DNA of 64,000 nt from CBFDBF01 sp050293315 (GTDB lineage Bacteria; Pseudomonadota; Gammaproteobacteria; Chromatiales; Chromatiaceae), in the NCBI GenBank assembly GCA_050293315.1, contig JBNKMS010000012.1, positions 371,219 to 435,218 on the forward strand. Reading direction: 5' to 3'. The notes beneath the pieces were generated by a model that was not told where the DNA came from, did no database searches, and saw only the letters and a list, made by a program, of their open reading frames with translations. Position numbers and translations under genes: made by a program. How positions within the stretch are numbered: the stretch's first letter is position 1; each line of letters begins with the position of its first letter. Positions 8,456-17,488 of the stretch are shown piece by piece.

Positions 8456-9352
8456 ATGCCGATGAGAGAGAGAATCGGATTTTGGGCGGTGATGCTGATG
8501 TTGTTTGCGGCAGCCACTTCCCATACTGTAGCGGCAGAGGGGCGGTTAAAGTTGGCTGTAACCGTTGCGCCACAGCAGTATCTGGCGGCTAGTATCGGTG
8601 GCCGCCATGTGGATATCACCGTCATGGTTGGCCCGGGGCAGAGTCCGGCCACCTATGAGCCGACCCCACGCCAGATGGCAGCAGTAGCTGCAGCGGATCT
8701 CTACTATCGTATCGGTGTTCCATTTGAGCGCGTCTGGATGGAACGGATGCAGGGGGTCAACCCATCTATGCAGCTGCTAGATGCGCGGGACGGGATCCAA
8801 CTGCGCGAGATAGAGTCGGCTGGAGGGGGGCATGATCACCACGATCACTCGCACACCGAGGGGGAGAGTGACCCTCATATCTGGCTGAGCCCATCCCTGA
8901 TGCAGCATATGGCGGGGAGGCTGCGGGATCGCCTGATCTCTATGGATCCTGAGAATCGTAACGATTATATGACCAATTTCGCTGCATTCAGCGCGGATAT
9001 GGAGCAGCTAAACAGTGATATCAGGGCCGAGTTACAGGGGCTACGACGGAGAGAGTTTATAGTATTCCACCCATCTTGGGGCTATTTTGCAGATAGCTAC
9101 CAGTTGCGCCAGATCCCACTCGAGAGCGGCGGACGTGAGGTAGGTGCCAGTGCTATGGGGCGACTTATCGAGCAGGCAAAAGCTAGTGGGGCCAAGGTGA
9201 TCTTTGTGCAGCAGCAGTTCAGTCAGAAACAGGCAGAGGCCGTAGCGACTGCCATCAACGGCAGAGTGGTGGCCATCGATCCGCTGGCGGTAGATTATGC
9301 GGCCAATCTGCGGCGGGTGGCGGCTGCAATAGTGGAGGCCAATAGTGAGTGA
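8456..9352 (+). CDS. znuA: zinc ABC transporter periplasmic binding protein, ZnuA-like
   Basis: About 298 residues with an N-terminal export signal (RERIGFWAVMLMLFAAATSHTVAA). The cluster A-I fold is recognisable: an acidic His-rich loop HDHHDHSH, DPHIWLSP, FHPSWGYF and the C-terminal IDPLAVDYA. The usual first ligand motif PHxYEPTP reads SPATYEPTPRQ, so the first metal His is Ala. Starts at 8456 or 8462 fit the signal best; the upstream ATG at 8414 would add 14 residues. The stop overlaps the ATPase gene start. It probably captures Zn(II) for the ZnuBC transporter; Mn cannot be ruled out from sequence. Confidence 0.88.
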   Translation: MPMRERIGFWAVMLMLFAAATSHTVAAEGRLKLAVTVAPQQYLAASIGGRHVDITVMVGPGQSPATYEPTPRQMAAVAAADLYYRIGVPFERVWMERMQGVNPSMQLLDARDGIQLREIESAGGGHDHHDHSHTEGESDPHIWLSPSLMQHMAGRLRDRLISMDPENRNDYMTNFAAFSADMEQLNSDIRAELQGLRRREFIVFHPSWGYFADSYQLRQIPLESGGREVGASAMGRLIEQAKASGAKVIFVQQQFSQKQAEAVATAINGRVVAIDPLAVDYAANLRRVAAAIVEANSE

Positions 9353-10079
9353 CGCCCCGGTCATTGCAGTGCGGGAGCTATCCTTCTCCTACGATGGCCC
9401 CAAGATCCTGGAGGGGATTAATCTAGAAGTACGTGCAGGGGAGTTCCTCGGCATAGTTGGGCCCAATGCCGGTGGCAAAAGCACTCTGCTAAAGATCCTT
9501 CTGGGTATGCTACAGCCGACATCCGGACAGGTAGAGGTCCTGGGTAGATCTCCACAAGTGGCGCGCCGCCAGATCGGCTACATGCCGCAGTACCCTCAGT
9601 TTCGACGCGATTTTCCCATCACGGTGCGCGACGTCGTACTTATGGGTAGGCTGGGGAGAACAACCCTGTTTGGTGGATATCGGCAACGTGACAGGGAGAT
9701 TGTCGACCAGGCTATGGAGGAGACAGAGATCGCTGCCCTGGCAGGGAGACGTATCGAGACCCTCTCCGGCGGACAGTTGCAGCGTGTGTTGGTGGCAAGG
9801 GCATTGGCCTGTCGCCCACAAATATTGTTGCTGGATGAGCCTACTGCGAACATAGACCTGCGCATGGAGAGTGACATATTTGAACTGCTGCGACGGCTGA
9901 ATGATACGATGACCATAATAGTGGTATCGCATGACGTTGGGTTTATCTCCAACTATGTTCATCGTGTGGCCTGCCTTGCCCGTACCATGATGTGTCATCA
10001 TGCTACGGAGATAGATGGCAAGATGATTAGCGCGCTCTATGAGGAGCCGGTCCAGATGATCGAGCATTTACACCAATGA
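9345..10079 (+). CDS. znuC: metal ABC transporter ATPase, ZnuC-like
   Basis: A 244-residue cytoplasmic ATPase starting at GTG 9345 inside the end of znuA (8-base overlap). Walker A reads GPNAGGKST, a known variant of GPNGAGKST. The signature is LSGGQLQR, Walker B is ILLLDEPTANID, and the switch is VSHDVG. It powers zinc uptake with the permease that follows, whose ATG overlaps this gene's TGA. A short His-containing C-terminal tail is present. Confidence 0.92.
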   Translation: MSDAPVIAVRELSFSYDGPKILEGINLEVRAGEFLGIVGPNAGGKSTLLKILLGMLQPTSGQVEVLGRSPQVARRQIGYMPQYPQFRRDFPITVRDVVLMGRLGRTTLFGGYRQRDREIVDQAMEETEIAALAGRRIETLSGGQLQRVLVARALACRPQILLLDEPTANIDLRMESDIFELLRRLNDTMTIIVVSHDVGFISNYVHRVACLARTMMCHHATEIDGKMISALYEEPVQMIEHLHQ

Positions 10080-10909
10080 GTGATTTTTTCCAGGCCCTTA
10101 TGCAGCACAGTTTTCTCCAGTATGCACTGCTGGCTGGTCTGTTGGCGAGTGTGGGCTGTGGAGTGATGGGCAGCTATGTGGTGGTCAAGAGGATCGGTTT
10201 TCTGGCTGGTGGTATTGCCCATGCTGTACTTGGAGGCATGGGTATTGCCCTGTTCTATGGGGCCAGCCCGATTGCCGGGGCGTTGGCGGCTGCACTGGTG
10301 GCGGCGATACTTATAGGCTGGATCAGCCTGCGTTGGCGGCAGCAGGAAGACACCCTGATAAGCGCCCTGTGGGCGATAGGCATGGCTATCGGCATCCTCT
10401 TTATCTCTCGCACCCCAGGCTACAACATCAATCTGATGAGCTATCTGTTCGGTAATATTCTGCTGGTTTCATCCCGTGATCTCTGGATTATGACAGCAGT
10501 GGATAGCGTATTGGTGGCTATGGTGCTTTTGTTCTATCGGCAGTTTATGGCTGTCTCGTTTGATGAGGAGTTCGCGCGGCTACGCGGTCTGCCGGTTACT
10601 TTTTTCTATCTGCTGTTGCTCTGTATGGTGGCCCTTGCTGTGGTGTTGCTGATCCAGGTGGTGGGGCTGATATTGGTGATCGCACTGTTGACATTGCCGG
10701 CGGCTATCGCCATCCAATATGTCCATACTCTGGGTAAAATTATGCTGGTCTCGGCGCTGTTGGGAACTGCCTTTACAACCTCCGGATTGGCACTCTCCTA
10801 TCAGCCTGATCTACCTGCTGGCGCCACGATTATCCTGCTGGCAGGAGTGATATATCTGCTCTCCACTCTACTAAAGGGGGTTTTCCAGCGTGGGGCAGCA
10901 GTGAGATGA
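10076..10909 (+). CDS. znuB: metal ABC transporter permease, ZnuB-like
   Basis: A 277-residue inner-membrane protein with about eight hydrophobic helices, of the ABC-3 family. GGIAHAVLGGMG and LLTLPAAIA are typical of zinc/manganese permeases. It overlaps the ATPase gene by four bases and yidD by four bases, so the four genes form a tightly coupled unit. Confidence 0.92.
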   Translation: MSDFFQALMQHSFLQYALLAGLLASVGCGVMGSYVVVKRIGFLAGGIAHAVLGGMGIALFYGASPIAGALAAALVAAILIGWISLRWRQQEDTLISALWAIGMAIGILFISRTPGYNINLMSYLFGNILLVSSRDLWIMTAVDSVLVAMVLLFYRQFMAVSFDEEFARLRGLPVTFFYLLLLCMVALAVVLLIQVVGLILVIALLTLPAAIAIQYVHTLGKIMLVSALLGTAFTTSGLALSYQPDLPAGATIILLAGVIYLLSTLLKGVFQRGAAVR

Positions 10910-11115
10910 AGGCTCTGGTAATCAAGCTGATCAAGGGATACAGTTATCTGCTAAGCCCATTTCTCGGCAATAATTGCCGTTACTATCCTACCTGCTCAGC
11001 ATATACTCAGGAGGCGATAGAGAAATATGGCGTGCTCCAGGGGGGGTGGCTCGGGATTAAACGGATCTGTCGTTGTCACCCATGGCACAAAGGGGGGGTA
11101 GATCCAGTGCCGTAG
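10906..11115 (+). CDS. yidD: membrane protein insertion efficiency factor YidD
   Basis: A 69-residue protein with the family hallmarks: LIKGYSYLLSPFLGNNCRYYPTCSAYTQEAI, then GGWLGIKRICRCHPWHKGGVDPVP. It is a small peripheral membrane factor that helps YidC insert proteins. In most bacteria the gene lies between rnpA and yidC; here it is translationally coupled to the zinc permease by an ATGA overlap. Confidence 0.95.
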   Translation: MKALVIKLIKGYSYLLSPFLGNNCRYYPTCSAYTQEAIEKYGVLQGGWLGIKRICRCHPWHKGGVDPVP

Positions 11116-11149
11116 TAGAGAGGATCTTACAACAATCATCGGATAGCGC

Positions 11150-12196
11150 ATGATAAAGGACCAGAATCCATTCTCTTCAGATGAGCATCTGCGTGAGACC
11201 TTTGAGCAGGGTCTGCAAGAGTTGCTGCGTGATTATGATGAGCTTGGGGTTTTTATCTTGGTGTTGGCAAATGCTGTCTTTGATCAGAATATGCTGCAAC
11301 ACCTTGCCCAGCCATTGGCTGAACGGTTGCGACTGCTGGAACGTGAGATCAGCAACAACAGTGAGGAAGAGTTAGAGCAGAACCACCAGATAGATGACCT
11401 CCAGGTGTTCCAGCAGCTGCATGCGCTGGGGTTGGACAGTATAGAGCCGCCAGAGTATCGTCGGGCGGGACCGTGGGAGGTGCAGTTTAATCAGCTCCGC
11501 TCTTTTCGTCCAACTCGCAGCAGTAAGACCGAAATCACCGGTATAACCCGCCCGTTTGATCGCGAAGCCTTCCACTTTAATAAGCAGTTTTTGCGCAAAG
11601 AGATCTTGTGGGAGGGAGAGTTGAACGGACGATCGTCATCTCTGTTCTACAACAAATATCCGTTTGTGCCTCTGCATGCGCTGCTGGTGCCAGAACGTAT
11701 GATGGGGTGGCCTCAGTTGCTTAATCAGCTATGGCTGGAGTACCTATGGGCCATCACCGCGAGGATGGGGAAGCACGTTCCAGGTATAGGTTTTGCCTAT
11801 AATAGCTACGGGGCCAACGCCTCGGTCAACCATCTCCATTTTCATATGTTTGTGCGCAATAATCCGCTCCCTATAGCTGCCGATATTTGGGAGCACAACG
11901 GGGGCGAAGAGGCGTATCCAATAGATTGCTATCGTTTTACCTCGGCAACAGCGGCCTGGAAATTTATCGACAAGTTGCATGAGCAAGAGGTCAATTACAA
12001 TCTTCTGGCTACACCGAACAGGCTGTACTGTGTTCCCAGGAATCGGCAGGGCAGTTATAGCCATTCAGGCTGGAGTGAAGGCTTCGCCTGGTATGAGATG
12101 AGCGGCGGTATCACCATGTTCAGCAAGGAAGACTTTAACCGTCTGACAGCAGATGAGATCAGCGACGAGATAGCCAGCTTGAAAAAGGTGAGATAG
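11150..12196 (+). CDS. HIT-superfamily nucleotidyltransferase/phosphorylase-like protein
   Basis: A 348-residue soluble protein. Near residues 225-231 it has NHLHFHMF, the His-x-His-x-His active site of HIT-fold transferases and hydrolases. Just before it is YNSYGANASVNH, as in galactose-1-phosphate uridylyltransferase-like and ATP adenylyltransferase-like proteins. The ~100-residue N-terminal part is helical and acidic. The central His acts as nucleophile in the family. The exact substrate (sugar phosphate, dinucleoside polyphosphate or other) is not visible. It follows yidD by 34 bases in the same direction and ends 4 bases before a convergent gene. Confidence 0.7.
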   Translation: MIKDQNPFSSDEHLRETFEQGLQELLRDYDELGVFILVLANAVFDQNMLQHLAQPLAERLRLLEREISNNSEEELEQNHQIDDLQVFQQLHALGLDSIEPPEYRRAGPWEVQFNQLRSFRPTRSSKTEITGITRPFDREAFHFNKQFLRKEILWEGELNGRSSSLFYNKYPFVPLHALLVPERMMGWPQLLNQLWLEYLWAITARMGKHVPGIGFAYNSYGANASVNHLHFHMFVRNNPLPIAADIWEHNGGEEAYPIDCYRFTSATAAWKFIDKLHEQEVNYNLLATPNRLYCVPRNRQGSYSHSGWSEGFAWYEMSGGITMFSKEDFNRLTADEISDEIASLKKVR

Positions 12197-12200
12197 CTTA

Positions 12201-12683
12201 TTAGAGGTCTGGGCGTTCTTCCGCATCCATATCCAGGGAGCGCCGTAGTTGCAGTACGGCATTTACATGTTGCTGCTCTTCATTGGCCAGATCGGCCAAA
12301 TAGGCCTGGTCGTCAGGATCAGTGAAGATTTCTGCCAGATGCTGGTAGTTGTCTCTGGCGTCCTCTTCCATCTTGACCGCAAAATCCAGCACTGCACGCA
12401 TATCGCCACTGGTGACCAGCTCGTTGGCCTCCGTCGGAAGGTTTTTTGCGGTCTCCAGTTCTAGTTCCTGCAGCCATGCGTCGGCATCGAAGGCCCTGCC
12501 AAGCGGGGTGTCCTTAAATCTCTCTACAATGCGGTGGGCGTGACCATCCTCCATGTCGGCCAGTTCCAGAAAGACCATGCGCGACTCATCGTTATTGGTC
12601 ATCTCTGCAGCCTTTTCATAGAAAAGCTCTGCCTGTACCTCCAGTTCCAGGGCATTCTTGAAGATCTCTATTGCCTTTTCCAT
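12201..12683 (-). CDS. ferritin-like/rubrerythrin-like diiron protein
   Basis: A 160-residue helical protein with two ferritin-like halves. Glu and Glu-x-x-His residues expected for a diiron site appear as LELEVQAELFYEKAA, MEDGHAHR, KMEEDARDNY and NEEQQHVNAV. There is no rubredoxin-like Cys domain, so this is the short erythrin type. Such proteins reduce peroxide or handle iron in anaerobes and microaerophiles. The ATG at 12683 has a strong aggaggg six bases upstream. It converges tail to tail with the HIT protein. Confidence 0.82.
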   Translation of the reverse strand: MEKAIEIFKNALELEVQAELFYEKAAEMTNNDESRMVFLELADMEDGHAHRIVERFKDTPLGRAFDADAWLQELELETAKNLPTEANELVTSGDMRAVLDFAVKMEEDARDNYQHLAEIFTDPDDQAYLADLANEEQQHVNAVLQLRRSLDMDAEERPDL

Positions 12684-12759
12684 AGTACCCTCCTGAAATG
12701 ATTGTTGTTTTCAAATTATCATCAATTGTTGGTGGCGGTATACTCAATTATAGGATTTA

Positions 12760-13332
12760 TTATGTATACAGAACCCCACCCTGGTGCACATAATCTGCTA
12801 ATACACTGCAGGCTTCTTCACGTCGAATATCGCGAATAGCCTCAATTCCTCTGGTGTTAAGCGCGCCTACCCAGTCGGCCGGCTTGTCCCCCTCATCAAA
12901 CCCTACCTGGCGTGCATCGGCATCGCGAGCACCAACCACCACACGATGAACGCCTGAGAAGGATATGGCCCCCAGGCACATGGCGCACGGTTCAGTACTG
13001 GATACCAGCTCGAAATATGGCAGATTTCCAGCCCCCAGGTCGTAGCTGTCCAGCTGACGCTGGGCCAGGGTCAGGGCAACGATTTCTGCGTGGAGAACAG
13101 ACAGTCTCTCACTGGTAACTAGGTTGACGCCAAGGGTAAGCAGTGCGCCAGAGTCCTGTTCAAACAGGGCTGCGGCAAACGGTCCACCTGTGCCCTCTTC
13201 AATGTTGCGTCTGGACGCGCCGATCACAAACTCCATACGCCCCTCTAGATCCGCTGTAATCTCATATCTGGCCATATAGTCCTGCAGCCAGGCGGGGAGG
13301 GAGAACTCTACTGTAGAGATATATGGCGACAT
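12760..13332 (-). CDS. zinc-dependent nucleoside/nucleotide deaminase
   Basis: About 190 residues from the ATG at 13332; a longer frame reaches 13461 but adds a non-conserved extension. The cytidine deaminase-like zinc site is complete: LHAEIVAL (His and catalytic Glu) and STEPCAMCLGAI (two Cys ligands). The fold covers guanine, cytosine and tRNA-adenosine deaminases. Residues after the PCxxC (FSGVHRVVVGARDADARQVGFDEG) resemble guanine/nucleoside deaminases more than TadA. Cytoplasmic; no operon partner. Confidence 0.8.
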   Translation of the reverse strand: MSPYISTVEFSLPAWLQDYMARYEITADLEGRMEFVIGASRRNIEEGTGGPFAAALFEQDSGALLTLGVNLVTSERLSVLHAEIVALTLAQRQLDSYDLGAGNLPYFELVSSTEPCAMCLGAISFSGVHRVVVGARDADARQVGFDEGDKPADWVGALNTRGIEAIRDIRREEACSVLADYVHQGGVLYT

Positions 13333-13573
13333 AATAAGAACCCCTGTGGATGCTATCCCTCTCTCAACCACAATTGAGCAGATTAGATAGTCCTGTTTGA
13401 TGGTATCACTGTAGACCGGGTGCTGAAAATAAATCGGTCGGGACCTGCTTAGCCTGATCATATTGGGCGCGTTGGCTGCAAGCCATTGATTTTATGTGGA
13501 TAGCGTTAAATATATGACGTCAGCGGCCGCTACAGTGCTGGCAGGAGATTTTTGTCTTAGGAGGAGGGATGGA

Positions 13574-16500
13574 ATGCCTTCAAACAGGCTGGTAGACAAG
13601 CTTGGCCTTACCGTACAGCAGTTGTCGGCCGTATTCATTGCCTTGCTGGTTGTTGCGGCATCCGCCTACACCGTGGTGAAGCTGGTTGAAGAGCGTTATC
13701 GCCTGACCCTATACAACGAGCTGACCACGCTGCTGGATGGTATATCCAAATCTACCGGCATATGGGGGGGTGAACAGCATCTCTTGGTGCAGAGACTTGC
13801 TCGGGAGGAGCATGTATTGGAGGTTGCACAGGAGCTGTTGATGCTGCCGCGGGAGCAGGGGGCGCTGCTGAGCGCTCCCGGTCAGAAAGAGATGCGTATG
13901 GAGCTGCATTTCTATCTGGAGTCAAAATTTTACGAGGGCTACTTCATTATTGCTCCAGACAATATAAGCCTGGCCTCATCTCGCGATGCCAATGTAGGCA
14001 CGCCAAATCTGCTGGTTCGCTACCCGGAATTGTTGGCGCAGGCATGGGGTGGTGAGACCCTGCTTACCCCGATCCAGCGCTCTGATGTGCCACTCAAGAG
14101 AGGCGAACAAGCCGCGGCATCCGGTAATGAGACCATGTTTGTAGTGACTCCTATCAAAGATAAGACAGGTGCGATAATCGCGTTGCTGACACTACGCATC
14201 AACCCCTACACCACCCTCTTCCCCATGATGGAGTATGCGCGTCTCGGCGAGACTGGAGATAGCTATGCCTTTGATAGATACGGGACACTGTTGAGCAGGA
14301 GTCGGTTTGAGGAGCTGCTTGTCCGTATCGGGTTGCTACAGCCTGGAGAGTCAAGCGCAGCCAATCTGCAGTTGCGTGATCCGGGTGTCGATCTCACGCG
14401 AAGGGCGAATGCAACAATAACTCCAGACAGATGGCCGCTAACCAAGATGGCGGCTGGCGCCACTATAGGCGAGGATGGTATTGATCTGGAAGGGTATCGT
14501 GATTACCGGGGCGTGCCTGTAGTGGGGGCGTGGCACTGGAACCAGGAGTTAGGTTTTGGCTTTGTGGTTGAGCAGGACAGAGATGAGGCCTACGCAGTCT
14601 TCTATTTCATGCGCCTGACCACCTTCCTGGGCGCCTTTATTACCGCATCTATCTTTATCCTGTTGGCGCTGGTCTTTGCCTCTGGAAAACGCAGACTCGC
14701 AAATATCCAGAGACGTCTCCAGGCCATTGTGGAAACAGCTATCGACGGCATTGTTGTTATTGACGGGATTGGTGTTATTGAGAGTGTAAACCCTGCAACG
14801 GAAAAGATCTTCGGGTATAGCGCAGCACAACTTGTTGGTAACAACGTGAGCATGTTGATGCCGGAGCCGCATAAAGGCCGGCATGACGCTTATCTTGCGC
14901 ATCATTTGAAGACGGGTGAGGCCAAGGTGATTGGGTATGAGCGAGAGGTAGATGCGCAGCGCTCAAATGGCGAGATATTCCCTATCGAGTTGAGCGTCAA
15001 CCGTCTGGAACTCGGCAGCGGGATTCATTTCGCCGGTGTCATCCGCGATATAAGCGAACGCAGGCAGGCAGAGCAGGCGCTGAAGCGTGAGCAGCAGGCG
15101 ACTGAGAGCGCCAACACTATGCTCACTATGACCCAGCTTGCCCTGGACCGTACCGGCATCAGTGAGTTCTGGATCGCTGCAGAGGATGGCCGAGTGCTTA
15201 GGGTCAATGATCACGCCTGCCGTCACCTGGGCTACAGCCGGGAGGAGCTGTTGCAGCTGAAGGTGCCGGACTTCGATCCAAACTTTACCGTTGAGGAGTA
15301 TCCACGGCTAATTGCACCAATCCTGGAGCAAGGGTGGGGGCGTATAGAGACCATCCACCGAACCAAGAATGGGGTGGATGTGCCGGTGGAGGTGATTATC
15401 GTCTTTCTGCCGGACCCTCCCTCGGGTGAGCCGATGTCGATAGCCTTCACTATCGATATCAGTGAACGCAAGCAGGCTGAGCTGGCTATCATCCAGGCCA
15501 GGGAAGAGGCGATTGCAGCCAATCGTGCCAAATCAACATTTTTGGCCACCATGAGCCATGAGATCCGCACCCCGCTATATGGGGTGGTGGGGACTGTCGA
15601 TATGCTGGCCTACACCAAGCTGGACAGGTCGCAACTGGATCTGGTCAATACCGCCCAGGATTCAGCCGCACTGCTACAAAGCATTATCGATGACATACTC
15701 GACTTCTCCAAGATTGAGGCGGGCCGACTGGAGCTGGAGCAGCGCCCTCTCTCCCTGGAGCAGCTGGTAGAGAAGCTGGGCGATAGTCTGCAACACCTGG
15801 CGGTAAAACGTGGAGTGGAACTGCTCATCTACTGCGATCCACGACTGCCCGAGGTCAAGGGTGACCCGGTGCGTCTACGGCAGATTCTCTACAACCTTGC
15901 CGGTAACGCTATCAAGTTCAGCAGTGACATCCAAGACCGGGATGGCCAGGTGGTCATAAGTGCCACGCTGGAGGGGCAGCGAGAGGGCGTGGCGGATATC
16001 TGTCTGCGGGTAAGCGATAACGGTATCGGCATGAGCAGCGAGGTGCAGCAGCGGCTGTTTATGCCATTTGTACAGGGTGAGGAGGAGACTACGCGTCGCT
16101 TTGGTGGTACCGGTCTTGGGCTGGTTATAACCGAGCGTCTGGTGGAGCTGATGGGCGGAGATATTGTTGTGGAGAGCTTCGAGGGGGAGGGCTCCAGCTT
16201 TGAAGTGCATCTCTCCATGCAGTCGCTTGCAGAGACTCCGTCAGCCGATACCTCGGATCTAAGTGGACTCAAGGTCCTGCTGATTAAAGAGGATCGTAAT
16301 GTCTCCTGGATGTTAACCAACTATCTGCAGTATGCCGGGGCAGAGGTGATCTCCGTATACCCTGACGAAGCGCTAAGCGTCTGCCAGGAGGCGTGTGGCC
16401 ATATCAAGGAGCCGGTGGTGGTGATCGATCCAGAGGGTGATCTGGATATGGCAAGAGAACTGCGCAACGAGCTACGCGCTGTTCTCAAAGATATTGAACT

Positions 16501-17470
16501 GCGCTTTGTTCTGGTTGAGCGCGGACGCCGACGCCATGCTCGACCTGACGAGGGAGATGGTATGACACTGGATCTTAATGCGATGCACCGGGCTACATTG
16601 TTGAATGCTGTAGCGGCAGTGGCAGGGCGCGAATCTCCGCTGCAGGATCTGAAGATGCCACAAGCGGTCACCTCAGATACGCCGTTATCGATTAATGAGG
16701 CCAAAGCGCAAGGGAGGTTAATCCTTCTGGCAGATGATAATGCGACCAATAGAAAGATTATCAGTCAACAGCTGCAGCTTATTGGCTATCTTGCAGAGAC
16801 GGCGGAGGACGGTAAAGAGGCGCTGGAGATGTGGCGCAGTGGTAGCTATGCCATGCTCATGACCGATTGCCACATGCCGCAGATGGATGGCTATCAACTG
16901 TCAGAGGCAATTCGTAAGGAGGAGGAAGACGGTAAGCATATTCCAATCGTGGCGATTACAGCAGACGCATTAAAAGGCACATCTACCAAGTGTTTCAACG
17001 CAGGAATGGATGATTATCTAACCAAGCCTATACAGTTGCATCAACTACAGCAGACACTGGAGCAGTGGCTGCCGGACACGGTGCGGGAGAGTGAGGCATC
17101 CTGGGATGCGCCGCAAGAAAAGTCCGATGAGGCGCTTGATCCACTGGCATTGGGAGATCTGCTGGGTACTCAAGACCGGGAGATGTTGGTCGAATACTAC
17201 AGTAGCTTCATTGAAACAAGCACTCCGACCGTTGAGCAGATACGGGCTGCATTTGATCGGGGTTCTATGTCAGAGGTTGGTAATCTGGCACACAAGATGA
17301 AGTCGGCCGCCCGTACGGTCGGAGCCAACGCCCTGGCAGACTGTTGTCTGGAGTTGGAGCAGGCTGGAAAGGCTGATGATTCCCAGGCTGTAAGCCAACA
17401 GATGCCTGAGTTTTTCCAGCTGTTTGAGCAGGCTGCTCAATGGATAGATGATTACATGAGAGTCGGGTGA
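13574..17470 (+). CDS. membrane hybrid sensor histidine kinase (Cache-PAS-PAS-HisKA-HATPase-REC-REC-HPt)
   Basis: About 1298 residues from the ATG at 13574, chosen because aggaggaggg lies seven bases upstream; the open frame itself begins earlier. Order: membrane helix (~15-37), ~310-residue periplasmic Cache-like sensor, second helix (~365-387), two PAS domains, HisKA (TMSHEIRTPLYG), HATPase (NLAGNAIKF, DNGIGM, FGGTGLGL), a degenerate receiver, a canonical receiver (LADDN, MTDCHMPQMDG, KP) and an HPt domain (AHKMKSAARTVGA). In the first receiver the acidic pair reads LLIKEDR, so it is probably not phosphorylated normally. The ligand is unknown. The REC-EAL gene 18 bases downstream is the likely output. 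Confidence 0.92.
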   Translation: MPSNRLVDKLGLTVQQLSAVFIALLVVAASAYTVVKLVEERYRLTLYNELTTLLDGISKSTGIWGGEQHLLVQRLAREEHVLEVAQELLMLPREQGALLSAPGQKEMRMELHFYLESKFYEGYFIIAPDNISLASSRDANVGTPNLLVRYPELLAQAWGGETLLTPIQRSDVPLKRGEQAAASGNETMFVVTPIKDKTGAIIALLTLRINPYTTLFPMMEYARLGETGDSYAFDRYGTLLSRSRFEELLVRIGLLQPGESSAANLQLRDPGVDLTRRANATITPDRWPLTKMAAGATIGEDGIDLEGYRDYRGVPVVGAWHWNQELGFGFVVEQDRDEAYAVFYFMRLTTFLGAFITASIFILLALVFASGKRRLANIQRRLQAIVETAIDGIVVIDGIGVIESVNPATEKIFGYSAAQLVGNNVSMLMPEPHKGRHDAYLAHHLKTGEAKVIGYEREVDAQRSNGEIFPIELSVNRLELGSGIHFAGVIRDISERRQAEQALKREQQATESANTMLTMTQLALDRTGISEFWIAAEDGRVLRVNDHACRHLGYSREELLQLKVPDFDPNFTVEEYPRLIAPILEQGWGRIETIHRTKNGVDVPVEVIIVFLPDPPSGEPMSIAFTIDISERKQAELAIIQAREEAIAANRAKSTFLATMSHEIRTPLYGVVGTVDMLAYTKLDRSQLDLVNTAQDSAALLQSIIDDILDFSKIEAGRLELEQRPLSLEQLVEKLGDSLQHLAVKRGVELLIYCDPRLPEVKGDPVRLRQILYNLAGNAIKFSSDIQDRDGQVVISATLEGQREGVADICLRVSDNGIGMSSEVQQRLFMPFVQGEEETTRRFGGTGLGLVITERLVELMGGDIVVESFEGEGSSFEVHLSMQSLAETPSADTSDLSGLKVLLIKEDRNVSWMLTNYLQYAGAEVISVYPDEALSVCQEACGHIKEPVVVIDPEGDLDMARELRNELRAVLKDIELRFVLVERGRRRHARPDEGDGMTLDLNAMHRATLLNAVAAVAGRESPLQDLKMPQAVTSDTPLSINEAKAQGRLILLADDNATNRKIISQQLQLIGYLAETAEDGKEALEMWRSGSYAMLMTDCHMPQMDGYQLSEAIRKEEEDGKHIPIVAITADALKGTSTKCFNAGMDDYLTKPIQLHQLQQTLEQWLPDTVRESEASWDAPQEKSDEALDPLALGDLLGTQDREMLVEYYSSFIETSTPTVEQIRAAFDRGSMSEVGNLAHKMKSAARTVGANALADCCLELEQAGKADDSQAVSQQMPEFFQLFEQAAQWIDDYMRVG

Positions 17471-17488
17471 TATTGCAGAGAATAGGCT

